Positions 9,843-17,882 of a stretch of DNA of 64,000 bases are shown in pieces. Origin of the DNA: Bacteroidales bacterium (GTDB taxonomy: Bacteria; Bacteroidota; Bacteroidia; Bacteroidales; UBA12077). Both the position numbers and the translations under genes were made by a program. Below the pieces are notes generated by a model, which worked only from the letters and a program-made list of their open reading frames with translations, did no database searches and was not told the origin of the DNA. Within the stretch, counting starts at the first letter, position 1. Every line of letters starts with the position of its first letter. The stretch is from the NCBI GenBank assembly GCA_016342685.1, contig JAEINU010000013.1:1-64000 (forward strand). The letters are read 5' to 3'.

Positions 9843-12041
9843 ATGAATAAAATAATCCGAACACTAATCATACTTTTAATTTTTATTCAATCGGGATTTG
9901 CTCAAAATCTCGATTCAGAAGTAATTGATGAAATCGAAAAATATAAATCCGAAGTTGAAAAATATAAAGAAAACAAGAATTCTATTCAGCAGGCAAATTT
10001 TCTAAATAAAATAGCATATGTATTTTGGGAAAATGAGCTATTCGACGAGGCAATTAATTACTTCTCCAAATCGCTTGAGATAAATCAATTAAATAAAAAC
10101 AAGAATGGGATTAAGTCTTTATATTTTAATATTGGCTTAATTTATTCCGACAAAGAGGATTATCAGTTAGCACTTTCAAGTTTTGATAATGGATTAAGAA
10201 TAGCCCAGCAACTTAAACAAACACAAGGAATTTACACAGGACTTATTAATAAAGCAGGAGCGCTCAAAAATTTAAATCAAAGCGCCGAAGCCATTTCTGT
10301 TTTAAAGAATGCTTTGCAATATGCCCAAGAGTTAAATAATTTAAAGCATATTCGAACGTGTTATGGAATGCTGGCAGAAAATTACGAAATAGAGAATGAC
10401 TCAGAAAACACATTAAAATATTTCGAATTATTTGCATCCGTCGATAAGCATATTAAGTTGGAGCAGATTAAAGAGATTGAAAAACGGAGTAAACAAGAAG
10501 TCCATACAGCACAAACCGACAAAATAAAAACCGAACAGGAATTATCGAAAAAGTCGGACCAATTAGTTGAAACACAACAAACGTTAAAAGAAACAGAGGA
10601 GATTTCAAAACAGCAAGAGTTGGAACTTAACCTTAAAGAACTTGCAATACGCGAAAAAGAGGCTCAACTTGAGAATGAGAAATTAATTAGATATGGAGTT
10701 TCTGCAATTTTTGTATTTATACTTTTATTTTCAATGTTGATATACAGACAGTATAAGGCAAAAAAGAGAGTGAATGAAAAGCTTGCCGAACAAAATCAAA
10801 AAATAAATATCCAGAAAGAAGAAATAGAAAAGCAAAGAGATTTAGCGAATACACAAAAAACGGCCATTACAGATAGTATTCGTTATGCCAAGCGAATTCA
10901 AAGCGCTTTATTGCCTCCCGAAAGTTATATTAAAAGAAATCTTCCCGATCATTTTATACTTTATAAACCTAGAGATATTGTAAGTGGCGATTTTTATTGG
11001 ATGATGAATAAAGACGATAAAATTATCATTACAGCGGCCGATTGTACAGGACATGGCGTACCAGGAGCATTCATGAGCATGTTGGGAATTGCATTTTTAA
11101 ATGAGATTCTTACGAAGATAATTGAAAATAAACATGTGTATTCATTGCAAGCAAATGAAATTTTGAATCAGCTTCGAACATACATTATTGAATCTTTGCA
11201 TCAAACGGGAGATCCTGACGAATCAAAGGATGGTATAGATATGGCAATTTGCATTATCGATCCCGAGAATCATAAATTACAATACGCAGGGGCTCATAAT
11301 CCATTATATTTGATTCAGAACAATGAGCTTAAAATAATTAAAGGCGATAGAATGCCGGTGGGAATTCATAAAAAGGCCGATGTTTCATTTACAAATCACG
11401 AAATTGATATAAATGAAAACGATCTTATTTATATGTTCTCCGATGGATATTACGATCAAATTGGCGGCCCCAAAGGGCGAAAGTTTATGTCGAGGAATTT
11501 CCAACAATTAATGCTTGATATTCATAAGGAATCGTTACCAGAACAGAAAAAAATCTTAGATAAAAAATTTGAAGATTGGAAGGGTAAGGAAATTCAATTG
11601 GATGATATTCTTGTTATTGGTGTTAAACTGGAATTAACAAAGAAGACACAGCAAAAAGATGATTCTTATGATTGGAGTAATAAAGTAATTTTAATTGCTG
11701 AAGATACAGAGATGAATTATATTTTTTTAGTTGAAGCTTTAAAACCAACAAAAGTGAAAATTTTACGAGCAAAGGATGGAGAAGAAGCAGTAAGTATTTT
11801 TAAGGAAACCGAAAAGATTGATTTAATACTTATGGATATAAATATGCCGAAATTAGACGGCTTCGAAACTACAAAGGAGATTAAGAAAATTAATCCTAAT
11901 GTACCAATAATAGCACAAACAGCACTTAATATTGAAGATGCCCGGGAAAAAGCTACTGAAGTAGGTTGCGACGATTACATTCTTAAACCCATAAGACTCA
12001 AATATTTACTCACAAAACTAGATACTTTCTTAAACAACTAA
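9843..12041 (+). CDS. Membrane TPR-SpoIIE (PP2C-type) phosphatase fused to a C-terminal receiver domain
   Basis: 732 residues. Order: signal peptide to residue 20, periplasmic TPR-like helices (about 25-200), coiled coil, one membrane helix (about 282-300, YGVSAIFVFILLFSMLIY), cytoplasmic coiled coil, SpoIIE-type PP2C domain (about 345-600), and receiver domain (about 612-732). The phosphatase shows SGDFYW, ADCTGHGVPGAFMSMLG, DGIDMAICIID and MFSDGYYDQ, which contain the Asp/Gly metal-binding positions of the family. The receiver has the acceptor Asp in LILMDINMP, a Thr in AQTA and the Lys in ILKP. SpoIIE phosphatases dephosphorylate Ser/Thr of STAS-like or SiaC-like proteins. A DUF1987 gene begins 3 bp downstream and is the obvious substrate. 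A receiver at the C-terminus would make phosphatase output respond to a histidine kinase. Confidence 0.87.
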   Translation: MNKIIRTLIILLIFIQSGFAQNLDSEVIDEIEKYKSEVEKYKENKNSIQQANFLNKIAYVFWENELFDEAINYFSKSLEINQLNKNKNGIKSLYFNIGLIYSDKEDYQLALSSFDNGLRIAQQLKQTQGIYTGLINKAGALKNLNQSAEAISVLKNALQYAQELNNLKHIRTCYGMLAENYEIENDSENTLKYFELFASVDKHIKLEQIKEIEKRSKQEVHTAQTDKIKTEQELSKKSDQLVETQQTLKETEEISKQQELELNLKELAIREKEAQLENEKLIRYGVSAIFVFILLFSMLIYRQYKAKKRVNEKLAEQNQKINIQKEEIEKQRDLANTQKTAITDSIRYAKRIQSALLPPESYIKRNLPDHFILYKPRDIVSGDFYWMMNKDDKIIITAADCTGHGVPGAFMSMLGIAFLNEILTKIIENKHVYSLQANEILNQLRTYIIESLHQTGDPDESKDGIDMAICIIDPENHKLQYAGAHNPLYLIQNNELKIIKGDRMPVGIHKKADVSFTNHEIDINENDLIYMFSDGYYDQIGGPKGRKFMSRNFQQLMLDIHKESLPEQKKILDKKFEDWKGKEIQLDDILVIGVKLELTKKTQQKDDSYDWSNKVILIAEDTEMNYIFLVEALKPTKVKILRAKDGEEAVSIFKETEKIDLILMDINMPKLDGFETTKEIKKINPNVPIIAQTALNIEDAREKATEVGCDDYILKPIRLKYLLTKLDTFLNN

Positions 12042-12044
12042 CCT

Positions 12045-12431
12045 ATGGAACCTTTAATTATAGCTGCAACTCAAGAAACGCCCGGTGTAAACTTTGATAA
12101 AGACCTAGGAAAGTTTTTAATATTTGGGAAGTCATTCCCCGAAGAGGTTAAACGTTTTTTCGATCCTATTATTTATTGGTTGCAAGAATATGAAGCCAAT
12201 TCAAACGAAGAAACCAAATTTGAGATAAGATTGGAATATTTTAATTCTTCTACTGCTACTATGTTACTTGAGGTGCTTTATACCCTTGAGAAAATTATTC
12301 ACGATCGTGGTAAAAAAGTAGTTGTAATATGGAATTATCTGGAAGAAGATGATGATATGTTAGAGGTTGGTGTAGAGTATTCAGAAATGATAGAAGTGCC
12401 GTTTGAATTTAATGTTATTCAAGATTATTAA
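12045..12431 (+). CDS. DUF1987 / SiaC-family regulatory phosphoprotein
   Basis: 128 residues, the normal length of the family. Recognisable segments are the opening beta strand with TPGVNFD, the GKSFPEEVKRFFDPIIYWLQEY stretch, the central LEYFNSSTATMLLEVL and the acidic EEDDDMLEVG. In Pseudomonas aeruginosa SiaC is phosphorylated by the kinase SiaB and dephosphorylated by the PP2C phosphatase SiaA, and it controls the diguanylate cyclase SiaD. SiaC carries its phospho-Thr in a matching N-T-S-S segment; here the candidates are Ser68, Ser69 and Thr70 (my alignment by eye). The gene follows the SpoIIE phosphatase by 3 bp, so they are surely co-transcribed. No SiaB kinase and no GGDEF protein lies in this window, so the kinase and the downstream partner must be elsewhere or different. 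Confidence 0.82.
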   Translation: MEPLIIAATQETPGVNFDKDLGKFLIFGKSFPEEVKRFFDPIIYWLQEYEANSNEETKFEIRLEYFNSSTATMLLEVLYTLEKIIHDRGKKVVVIWNYLEEDDDMLEVGVEYSEMIEVPFEFNVIQDY

Positions 12432-12574
12432 CTACAACATGTATTCTTAAAGAATAAAGTCCAGTCTTTAGTCTCAACTTTTACTTTTGTAATTTCAAAA
12501 TAATCAAAGATTTCTTCAGGCAATAAGGCTTTGATAAGGATACTATATTGTGGTTCTTGTGGATTCATAGTCAT
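12428..12574 (-). pseudogene. Remnant of an ISAon1-like transposase N-terminal region
   Basis: A 48-codon reading frame too short for the ORF track. It encodes MTMNPQEPQYSILIKALLPE.. followed by EIFDYFEITKVKVE and stops soon after. The ILIKxLLPExIFDYFEI pattern resembles, from memory, the N-terminal region protein of ISAon1-type transposases, which is normally about 115 residues and precedes a separate catalytic ORF. Only the first 40 residues or so remain and no catalytic ORF follows. The 3' end overlaps the stop of the SiaC-like gene by 4 bp, so an old insertion or deletion joined the two. Confidence 0.5.
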
Positions 12575-12669
12575 ATTGGTTTTATGACTACAAAGATTAT
12601 ATTTTTATTTAATCCACCAACTTTTCAATGTGATCCGTGATCCGATTTAAGTATAAGACTTTATGATAC
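12575..12669. other. Short non-coding gap upstream of the transposase remnant
   Basis: AT-rich sequence between the transposase remnant and the tRNA-Asn terminator. On the minus strand there is a short open stretch ending in ITDHIEKLVD and a stop, which could be the tail of a lost gene, but it is too short to assign. Nothing else recognisable. Confidence 0.3.
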
Positions 12670-12701
12670 AAAAAAACCTTCAGAATATTCTGAAGGTTTT
12701 T
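12670..12701 (-). terminator. Rho-independent terminator of tRNA-Asn
   Basis: A perfect inverted repeat (AACCTTCAGAAT / ATTCTGAAGGTT) flanked by runs of A and T. On the minus strand it follows the tRNA directly and ends in a run of seven T. Confidence 0.85.
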
Positions 12702-12702
12702 G

Positions 12703-12776
12703 CTCCCCAGGTAGGATTTGAACCTACGACCCCCTGATTAACAGTCAGGTGCTCTAACCAACTGAGCTACTGAGGA
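12703..12776 (-). tRNA. tRNA-Asn (anticodon GTT)
   Basis: Read on the minus strand as TCCTCAGTAGCTCAGTTGG... The acceptor stem TCCTCAG pairs with CTGGGGA (one G-U). The anticodon stem CCTGA/TCAGG encloses the loop CTGTTAA, giving anticodon GTT, and the T arm contains GGTTCAAATCC. The discriminator is G and CCA is not encoded. Length 74 nt. Confidence 0.97.
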
Positions 12777-12808
12777 ATTTTAGACACTTGTTTTGTGTTT
12801 TGCGATGC

Positions 12809-12839
12809 CAAAAGTAAGGGCTTTTATTTAATTAAACAA
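12809..12839 (-). promoter_or_regulatory. Promoter of tRNA-Asn
   Basis: On the minus strand a perfect Bacteroidota -7 element TACTTTTG lies 20 bp downstream of a -33 TTG (in GGGTTG). The -7 element is 32 bp upstream of the tRNA 5' end. Confidence 0.7.
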
Positions 12840-12915
12840 CCCTTCTAACACAAATTTTATATTTTTTTTAGCCTTTAAATGTATTGCGCTGATTATCTGC
12901 TATAAAAAATTGACT

Positions 12916-14082
12916 TTAATCGCAAATTTTTATTCCAAGATCTATCCAAGAGTACAAATCCAAGGGATGATGCTTCAATTTTTGATTATTTCTCTTGTGT
13001 CCGAGTCTAACAATAACAATATTTTTTTCAGGAATACAAATGATATACTGACCTAATATTCCACGAGCATAATACACCATTAAATCGTTGTAGTGACAAA
13101 TCCACCATTGATAACCATAAAAATCCACCGGCTTATTATTTTTATCACGAACATGAGAAGCTGGCGCGAAAGACTCGTTTAAATACGATTCCGATACAAC
13201 TTGTGATCCATTCCAAGAGCCTTTATTTAAAACCAACTGGCCTAATTTCGCAAAATCACGTGCGTTCGAATTAAAACAGCAAAATGCCTTCTCATCTCCA
13301 CCTTTCATATCTAGGCTCCATGTAGCTATGCTTTCTGCCCCTAAAGGCTTCCAAAGCTTCTCTGAGGCATATTCACTTAATGACAGTCCGGTAACTTTTT
13401 TAAGAATCATACTTAAAAGTTGTGGATTGGCTGTTATATAATCAAATTTCTGTGCAGGTGCTTGTATCGATTTAGCTTTTAGAACGAGTTTATTCAAATT
13501 TTTCCCATAATAAGCTTTTGTTGTTACCGAAAACGGATTAAAATAGCTTTCGTTCCATTCCAATCCTGAACTCATTGTTAATAAATCACGAATCGTTATG
13601 TTATATTCTCTCGCATTAAATTCTGGAATATATTTCGAAACAGGATCATTCACCGAGGAAATTAAACCATCGTCTATTGCAATTCCAATTAGCAAACTAA
13701 CAAAGCTTTTAGCCATTGAAAAAGAACTTGAAAAAGATTCTTGTGAGTAACCATCCCAATAACTCTCAAAAACGATCTGGGTATCTTTTATAGCTACAAA
13801 TGCGATACTTTCATATTTTTTTAATAAAGAATTATCTTCCTCAGATAATATATATTTATTGTAATTGAGTGAGGTTTTCCAGCTTTGTGGTTCTCCAGTA
13901 TTAATGGTTCTATTTTCAAAAATTTCATGATCTGAAATCCCTGCAGTAGTATAGATTATCGCATTTCGAAAATAAGGATTTGGTTGTATAAAAAGAATAA
14001 CTATTGTTAGGAGAATTACTCCCGGAATATAAAATTTAAATATTTTTTTCACCTCAGATATTTTTTGATTTTCAAATACCAA
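12916..14082 (-). CDS. Serine hydrolase of the class C beta-lactamase / penicillin-binding-protein-like family
   Basis: 388 residues. The catalytic S-x-x-K motif is SMAK (after SFSSSF), a tyrosine motif lies in FDYITANPQLL, and the third element is replaced by ARGILGQY, as in many esterase- or peptidase-like members. One N-terminal hydrophobic helix (FYIPGVILLTIVILF) would anchor or export it. The track start is TTG at 14082 without a ribosome-binding site; GTG at 14052 would give MKKIFKFYIPGVILL, a tidier signal peptide, and is equally possible. It is the last gene of a five-gene operon, 9 bp after the hybrid kinase. Family members hydrolyse beta-lactams, D-amino-acid peptides or esters, and the substrate cannot be read from sequence. 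Periplasmic action would put it in the same compartment as the kinase sensor domain. Confidence 0.82.
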   Translation of the reverse strand: MVFENQKISEVKKIFKFYIPGVILLTIVILFIQPNPYFRNAIIYTTAGISDHEIFENRTINTGEPQSWKTSLNYNKYILSEEDNSLLKKYESIAFVAIKDTQIVFESYWDGYSQESFSSSFSMAKSFVSLLIGIAIDDGLISSVNDPVSKYIPEFNAREYNITIRDLLTMSSGLEWNESYFNPFSVTTKAYYGKNLNKLVLKAKSIQAPAQKFDYITANPQLLSMILKKVTGLSLSEYASEKLWKPLGAESIATWSLDMKGGDEKAFCCFNSNARDFAKLGQLVLNKGSWNGSQVVSESYLNESFAPASHVRDKNNKPVDFYGYQWWICHYNDLMVYYARGILGQYIICIPEKNIVIVRLGHKRNNQKLKHHPLDLYSWIDLGIKICD

Positions 14083-14091
14083 GATATGAAT

Positions 14092-16005
14092 TTATCCCGT
14101 AGGAGACAATTTGGTTAATTGTTTATTTATTATAGATAAAAGTACCTTCGGTTTAACTGGTTTTATCAGATAGTCGTCCATTCCAGATTCAAAGCCTTTA
14201 TCAATGTCACTTGGCATAGCATAAGCCGATTGCGAAATAACAGGTATATCTTTGTTTATGAATTTAATGCGTCGGGTGGCTTCATAGCCATCCATCTCTG
14301 GCATTTTGATATCCATTATTATAACATCAATTTTATTGTTCTCTTGCACAATTCTAACAGCTTCTAATCCGTTAACAGCCTTTAATATTTTCGCCTTTGT
14401 TATTTTCAGAACTTCTTCAATGTAAATATAATTTGCGGGTTCATCTTCAGCAACCAATATAGTTTTATCTTTCCAATCATATTTATCGTTAGAGACTGGT
14501 AAATGAGAACTATTTGTCAGAGATTTTACCTTGTTAAATGGAATCGTAAAATAGAATGTAGAACCGATTGAAGGAGATGATTCAACCCATATTTTACCAC
14601 CAAGTAATTCAACTAAGCTTTTACTTATCGCTAATCCTAATCCTGCGCCACGATATAATCTGGAGGAGTCATCCTCAATTTTCGTAAAACGGTCAAAAAC
14701 CAAATCTTTTTTGTTCTGATCCATTCCCAATCCTGTATCTTTTACATAAAATAAAAGTTCATTGGAGTTTTTAATTTCGTAGCCAAACTCTATAAAACCA
14801 TCTTCGGTAAATTTTAATGCATTGCCAATCAGGTTTGTAAGAATTTGATTCAACCTTAAAGAATCTGTTTTTATAGTTATATCTTCATCAGGAGTATTGT
14901 CATTAAGTCGGATATCAACTTTTTCTTTTTCCTTCTGTTTTTTAATTTCAGAAAAGGATTGAAGTATTTCGTTTAGGGTATCTTTTAAATTGCAATCTCT
15001 TTGTATTATTTTCAGTTGGTTTGCCTCGATTTTTGATATATCAATAATATCATCAATCAAATGAAGGAGGTTGTTGCCACTATTATTTATAAGCTTAACA
15101 AAATTTTCTTTTTCACCCGGTGTAACTTCAGAATCAGGCATTGTCAGTAATTCAGTAAATCCCAGAATTGCATTCATGGGAGTTCGAATTTCATGCGACA
15201 TATTTGCAAGAAAGGCAGATTTAAGATGATCACTTTCTTCGGCTCTTTCTTTTGATTTTAAAAGCTTCTTCTCTGCAATATCACGTTCTTCTTCACGTTT
15301 TAGTATTTGTTTGAGCATATTATTAAAATCATCGTAAAGAATTCCAATTTCGTCGTTAGATTTTTTTTCTATTTGAATTGAATAGTTTCCTTCGCCAGAT
15401 ATTTTTCTTGTTAATTGTGCAAGATCCAAAATAGGCTGCGAAATTGGCTTTTGGAATCGATTAGCTAAGAAATAAGCAAGAACTATCATACCCAACAGAA
15501 TTCCTACAATAATAAGTATATAGTCCTGTATTTTTGCCATTAACAAGGTGGTATCTGTATGTATAACAATTATTCCATACTTAAAATTATTGTAAACAAT
15601 AGGGTGTTCAATTACAAGGGCCTCTTTTGTAAAAATCGAGAATGATTCTTCTAATGCATCCGGATTTTCGTATAAGGGTGGGATGAAAATATCTTCGGAA
15701 CGTTTATACGAGGAAAATAAAATCCCATTTCTATCATATAAAACACCAGAAACTACGCCAGGAATTGTCGATAATTTAGATAGGATATTTTCGGCTCCAA
15801 CATTATCATCAAAAGTTAAAGGGGCAACAGAATATTCGCCAATAAGCTTAATATTCATCAAAGTATTAAGATGCATTTCATTTCTTAAGCTCTTTATGTC
15901 GCTAATACCTACAATTGTAAATCCTATTAGCATTGTAATAGTACTTACAAAAAGTATTATACTTATTATTTTATTTTTTATTGATATATCGTGAAAGAAC
16001 TTCAT
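14092..16005 (-). CDS. Hybrid sensor histidine kinase with CHASE8-like input, HAMP and receiver
   Basis: 637 residues. Two membrane helices (about 13-33 and 155-178) flank a periplasmic domain resembling CHASE8 (SVAPLTFDDNVGAENIL, VLYDRNGILF). HAMP follows (about 178-235), then a HisKA domain with the phospho-His in MSHEIRTPMN (about residue 271), a HATPase with LTNLIGNALKF, DTGLGM and GAGLGLAI, and a receiver (about 513-630) with acceptor Asp in VIIMDIKMP and Lys in LIKP. The start ATG overlaps the YfiR stop by one base (TAATG), so translation is probably coupled. CHASE8 sensors are commonly encoded beside YfiR proteins, which in the Pseudomonas Yfi system bind and repress the membrane sensor. 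Its receiver resembles that of the SpoIIE phosphatase 2 kb away. No DNA-binding regulator is encoded here. Confidence 0.9.
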   Translation of the reverse strand: MKFFHDISIKNKIISIILFVSTITMLIGFTIVGISDIKSLRNEMHLNTLMNIKLIGEYSVAPLTFDDNVGAENILSKLSTIPGVVSGVLYDRNGILFSSYKRSEDIFIPPLYENPDALEESFSIFTKEALVIEHPIVYNNFKYGIIVIHTDTTLLMAKIQDYILIIVGILLGMIVLAYFLANRFQKPISQPILDLAQLTRKISGEGNYSIQIEKKSNDEIGILYDDFNNMLKQILKREEERDIAEKKLLKSKERAEESDHLKSAFLANMSHEIRTPMNAILGFTELLTMPDSEVTPGEKENFVKLINNSGNNLLHLIDDIIDISKIEANQLKIIQRDCNLKDTLNEILQSFSEIKKQKEKEKVDIRLNDNTPDEDITIKTDSLRLNQILTNLIGNALKFTEDGFIEFGYEIKNSNELLFYVKDTGLGMDQNKKDLVFDRFTKIEDDSSRLYRGAGLGLAISKSLVELLGGKIWVESSPSIGSTFYFTIPFNKVKSLTNSSHLPVSNDKYDWKDKTILVAEDEPANYIYIEEVLKITKAKILKAVNGLEAVRIVQENNKIDVIIMDIKMPEMDGYEATRRIKFINKDIPVISQSAYAMPSDIDKGFESGMDDYLIKPVKPKVLLSIINKQLTKLSPTG

Positions 16006-16583
16006 TAATTATTTTTTACTGGTTGTACAATTCGTGCCGAATTCATTAAATAAAAACTCATTTGCAAAGGAGATTTAAGAACAGCCGATTCATTTATCTC
16101 AAAACGCAACTTATTTTTTTCTTCAAAGAAATTAATTAGAACTCCGTTTTCTGCAAATTTCGGCGAATCGCTAATCGTTAATACTGGTAATCGTTCCGTA
16201 AGGGCTAAAATGTTTTGAAGATTTTTCCTTTCAGATTCTGCCACAACTAAAATATGACAATCTTTAATTTCGTAAAGATTATAAATCTTCTTAATTTCTA
16301 CTCGTTTATTATTGATTTTTTTTATAGCATATATTTGTTCAAGATTCTTATGTAATGGCGTTTTACCCATTACAGCAATAACAAATGGTTTATCTAGATT
16401 GTCCATTTCTGATTCTTCAGGCCAAGTAACAAATCGCGAGAACTTTTCTAAATAAACAGCTTTTAACACATAAATGTTTGCTTGTGAATAACTTTGAAAC
16501 GCACATATAGCAAAGAAAAAAGTTAAAATAAGTTTTAACTTAAGACCATTCAATATTATATGTGTATTTCTTTTTTTAATCAC
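16005..16583 (-). CDS. YfiR-family periplasmic regulator (DUF4154)
   Basis: 192 residues starting at GTG, with a signal peptide (LILTFFFAICAFQSYSQ). The family pattern is clear: KAVYLEKFSRFVTWPE near the mature N-terminus, FVIAVMG, CHILVVAESE, and a closing stretch with FEINESAVLKSPLQMSFYLMNSARIV. In Pseudomonas YfiR sits in the periplasm and inhibits the diguanylate cyclase YfiN under redox control. Here the likely partner is the CHASE8-like histidine kinase encoded immediately downstream. The gene is 3 bp from the binding-protein gene upstream and overlaps the kinase start by one base. Confidence 0.88.
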   Translation of the reverse strand: MIKKRNTHIILNGLKLKLILTFFFAICAFQSYSQANIYVLKAVYLEKFSRFVTWPEESEMDNLDKPFVIAVMGKTPLHKNLEQIYAIKKINNKRVEIKKIYNLYEIKDCHILVVAESERKNLQNILALTERLPVLTISDSPKFAENGVLINFFEEKNKLRFEINESAVLKSPLQMSFYLMNSARIVQPVKNN

Positions 16584-16586
16584 TTG

Positions 16587-17879
16587 TTATCTATTGTAAT
16601 AAGAAATCTCTTTGTATTTATCATTTTCTAAACCCCAAATTACAAATGTTGAATTTGGGTCGCCATTTTCATCAAAATCTATTTTACCCGAGGCTCCATT
16701 ATAATTAATCTCAACACCTGAGTTTATAAGCACAATTGCTTTGTCAAATTCGTTTACATTAATAATAATATCCTCATGATTTGGCGAAGTATCTTTGGTA
16801 ACATTTCGTAACTTCTGTTTTAAATCTTCGGGATTAACCGATTGTGCTTTTTGTATTGCATAAGCAATTGAATATAAGGCATCGTAAGCATGTTCAGAAT
16901 ATGTTGCGGGATCGAATCCGTATTTTTCAGCATAATTGCTTTTATAAGCACTATAGTTTTGAGTATTTGTTGTTGAGCTTGATATACCAATTATGGTTTC
17001 TAGAACTTCAGGTTGCCCATTCGATAAAAGTTCCTTTGGAAATGCTCCTTCAGTTAAAAAAAGTGTTGGTTTTGTATTGTAGTCTTGATAAAAATTTGAG
17101 TACCAAAGGTCTTGAGTTATTTTGGAAACCTCTTCTTCGAATATTGCTAAAAAAATTATTTGGGGTTCATACTCTAATAAATAGTTTATTTCATCGTCAT
17201 AATTATAGTTGCTTATGTCGACACCATTTGTTGGATAATAAGACTTTGCAACAATTGACCCACCCAAAGACTCAAATCGTTCTTGAATAATATTAGCCAT
17301 CGAAACTCCAAAATTATCATTTCTGTATAATATTGCTCCATTCATATATTGTAATGAATCAATCGAATATTGTGCCATTATTCGTCCACTAAAAGCATCT
17401 GATGGGCATGTTCTCCAAATTAAATCTTCATCTTCTAATATTGAAATCTCTGGAATTGTTGCAGAATACGTCATCATTAGTATATTATTATCTATGCACA
17501 ATTGAGTCATTTCAACAGCAACAGCCGAGGTTGTCGGACCGATGATAATATCCACCTTTCTTTCTATCAATTCATTAACAATTTTAATACCCGTTTTCGG
17601 ATTTCCTTCAGAATCTTTAAAAATTAATTCAAACTTTCTTTTTTCGCCATCAATATCAATACCTCCTTTTTGATTTATCTCATCGGCAGCCATTTTAACG
17701 GCAAAGAATATGTTCTCTGCAATTTCTCTGCCAATTGAAACATTTGCTATTACACCAATCCTAATAGGATTTTTAAATGATGATTTGTTATAATCTTCAT
17801 CCAGTTGTTCACAAGCAATGGTACTAATCAGAACCAAAGAAATAAACAGAATAAGTTTGTCTTTTAGTCTTTTCTTCAT
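16587..17879 (-). CDS. Lipoprotein of the branched-chain amino-acid receptor family (ABC-type substrate-binding protein)
   Basis: 430 residues with a lipobox (LISTIAC), so it should be lipid-anchored. The fold is that of periplasmic-binding-protein type 1 of the Leu/Ile/Val class: IRIGVIANVSIGREIAENIF, AADEINQKGGIDIDGEKRK, LIERKVDIIIGPTTSAVAVEM, SEHAYDALYSIAYAI and a final GKIDFDENGDP segment. These proteins bind amino acids, short amides or other small ligands. No permease or ATPase gene is nearby. The neighbours are a TonB-type receptor (3 bp upstream) and YfiR (3 bp downstream), so this copy is more likely a ligand sensor for the kinase than part of a transporter. Confidence 0.87.
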   Translation of the reverse strand: MKKRLKDKLILFISLVLISTIACEQLDEDYNKSSFKNPIRIGVIANVSIGREIAENIFFAVKMAADEINQKGGIDIDGEKRKFELIFKDSEGNPKTGIKIVNELIERKVDIIIGPTTSAVAVEMTQLCIDNNILMMTYSATIPEISILEDEDLIWRTCPSDAFSGRIMAQYSIDSLQYMNGAILYRNDNFGVSMANIIQERFESLGGSIVAKSYYPTNGVDISNYNYDDEINYLLEYEPQIIFLAIFEEEVSKITQDLWYSNFYQDYNTKPTLFLTEGAFPKELLSNGQPEVLETIIGISSSTTNTQNYSAYKSNYAEKYGFDPATYSEHAYDALYSIAYAIQKAQSVNPEDLKQKLRNVTKDTSPNHEDIIINVNEFDKAIVLINSGVEINYNGASGKIDFDENGDPNSTFVIWGLENDKYKEISYYNR

Positions 17880-17882
17880 GTC

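Noticed and set aside
12575-12669. Minus-strand tail ending ITDHIEKLVD as a separate gene fragment
   Set aside because: Too short to compare with anything and could arise by chance in AT-rich DNA.
12703-12776. tRNA-Asn as an integration (att) site of a mobile island
   Set aside because: I found no integrase gene and no repeated copy of the tRNA 3' end in the window.
12916-14082. Calling the serine hydrolase an AmpC beta-lactamase
   Set aside because: It has SxxK and a Tyr motif but no K-T-G motif and no regulatory gene; the general serine hydrolase family is all the sequence supports.
16587-17879. Reading the binding protein as part of an ABC amino-acid transporter
   Set aside because: No permease or ATPase gene on either side; the operon contains receptor and signalling genes instead.
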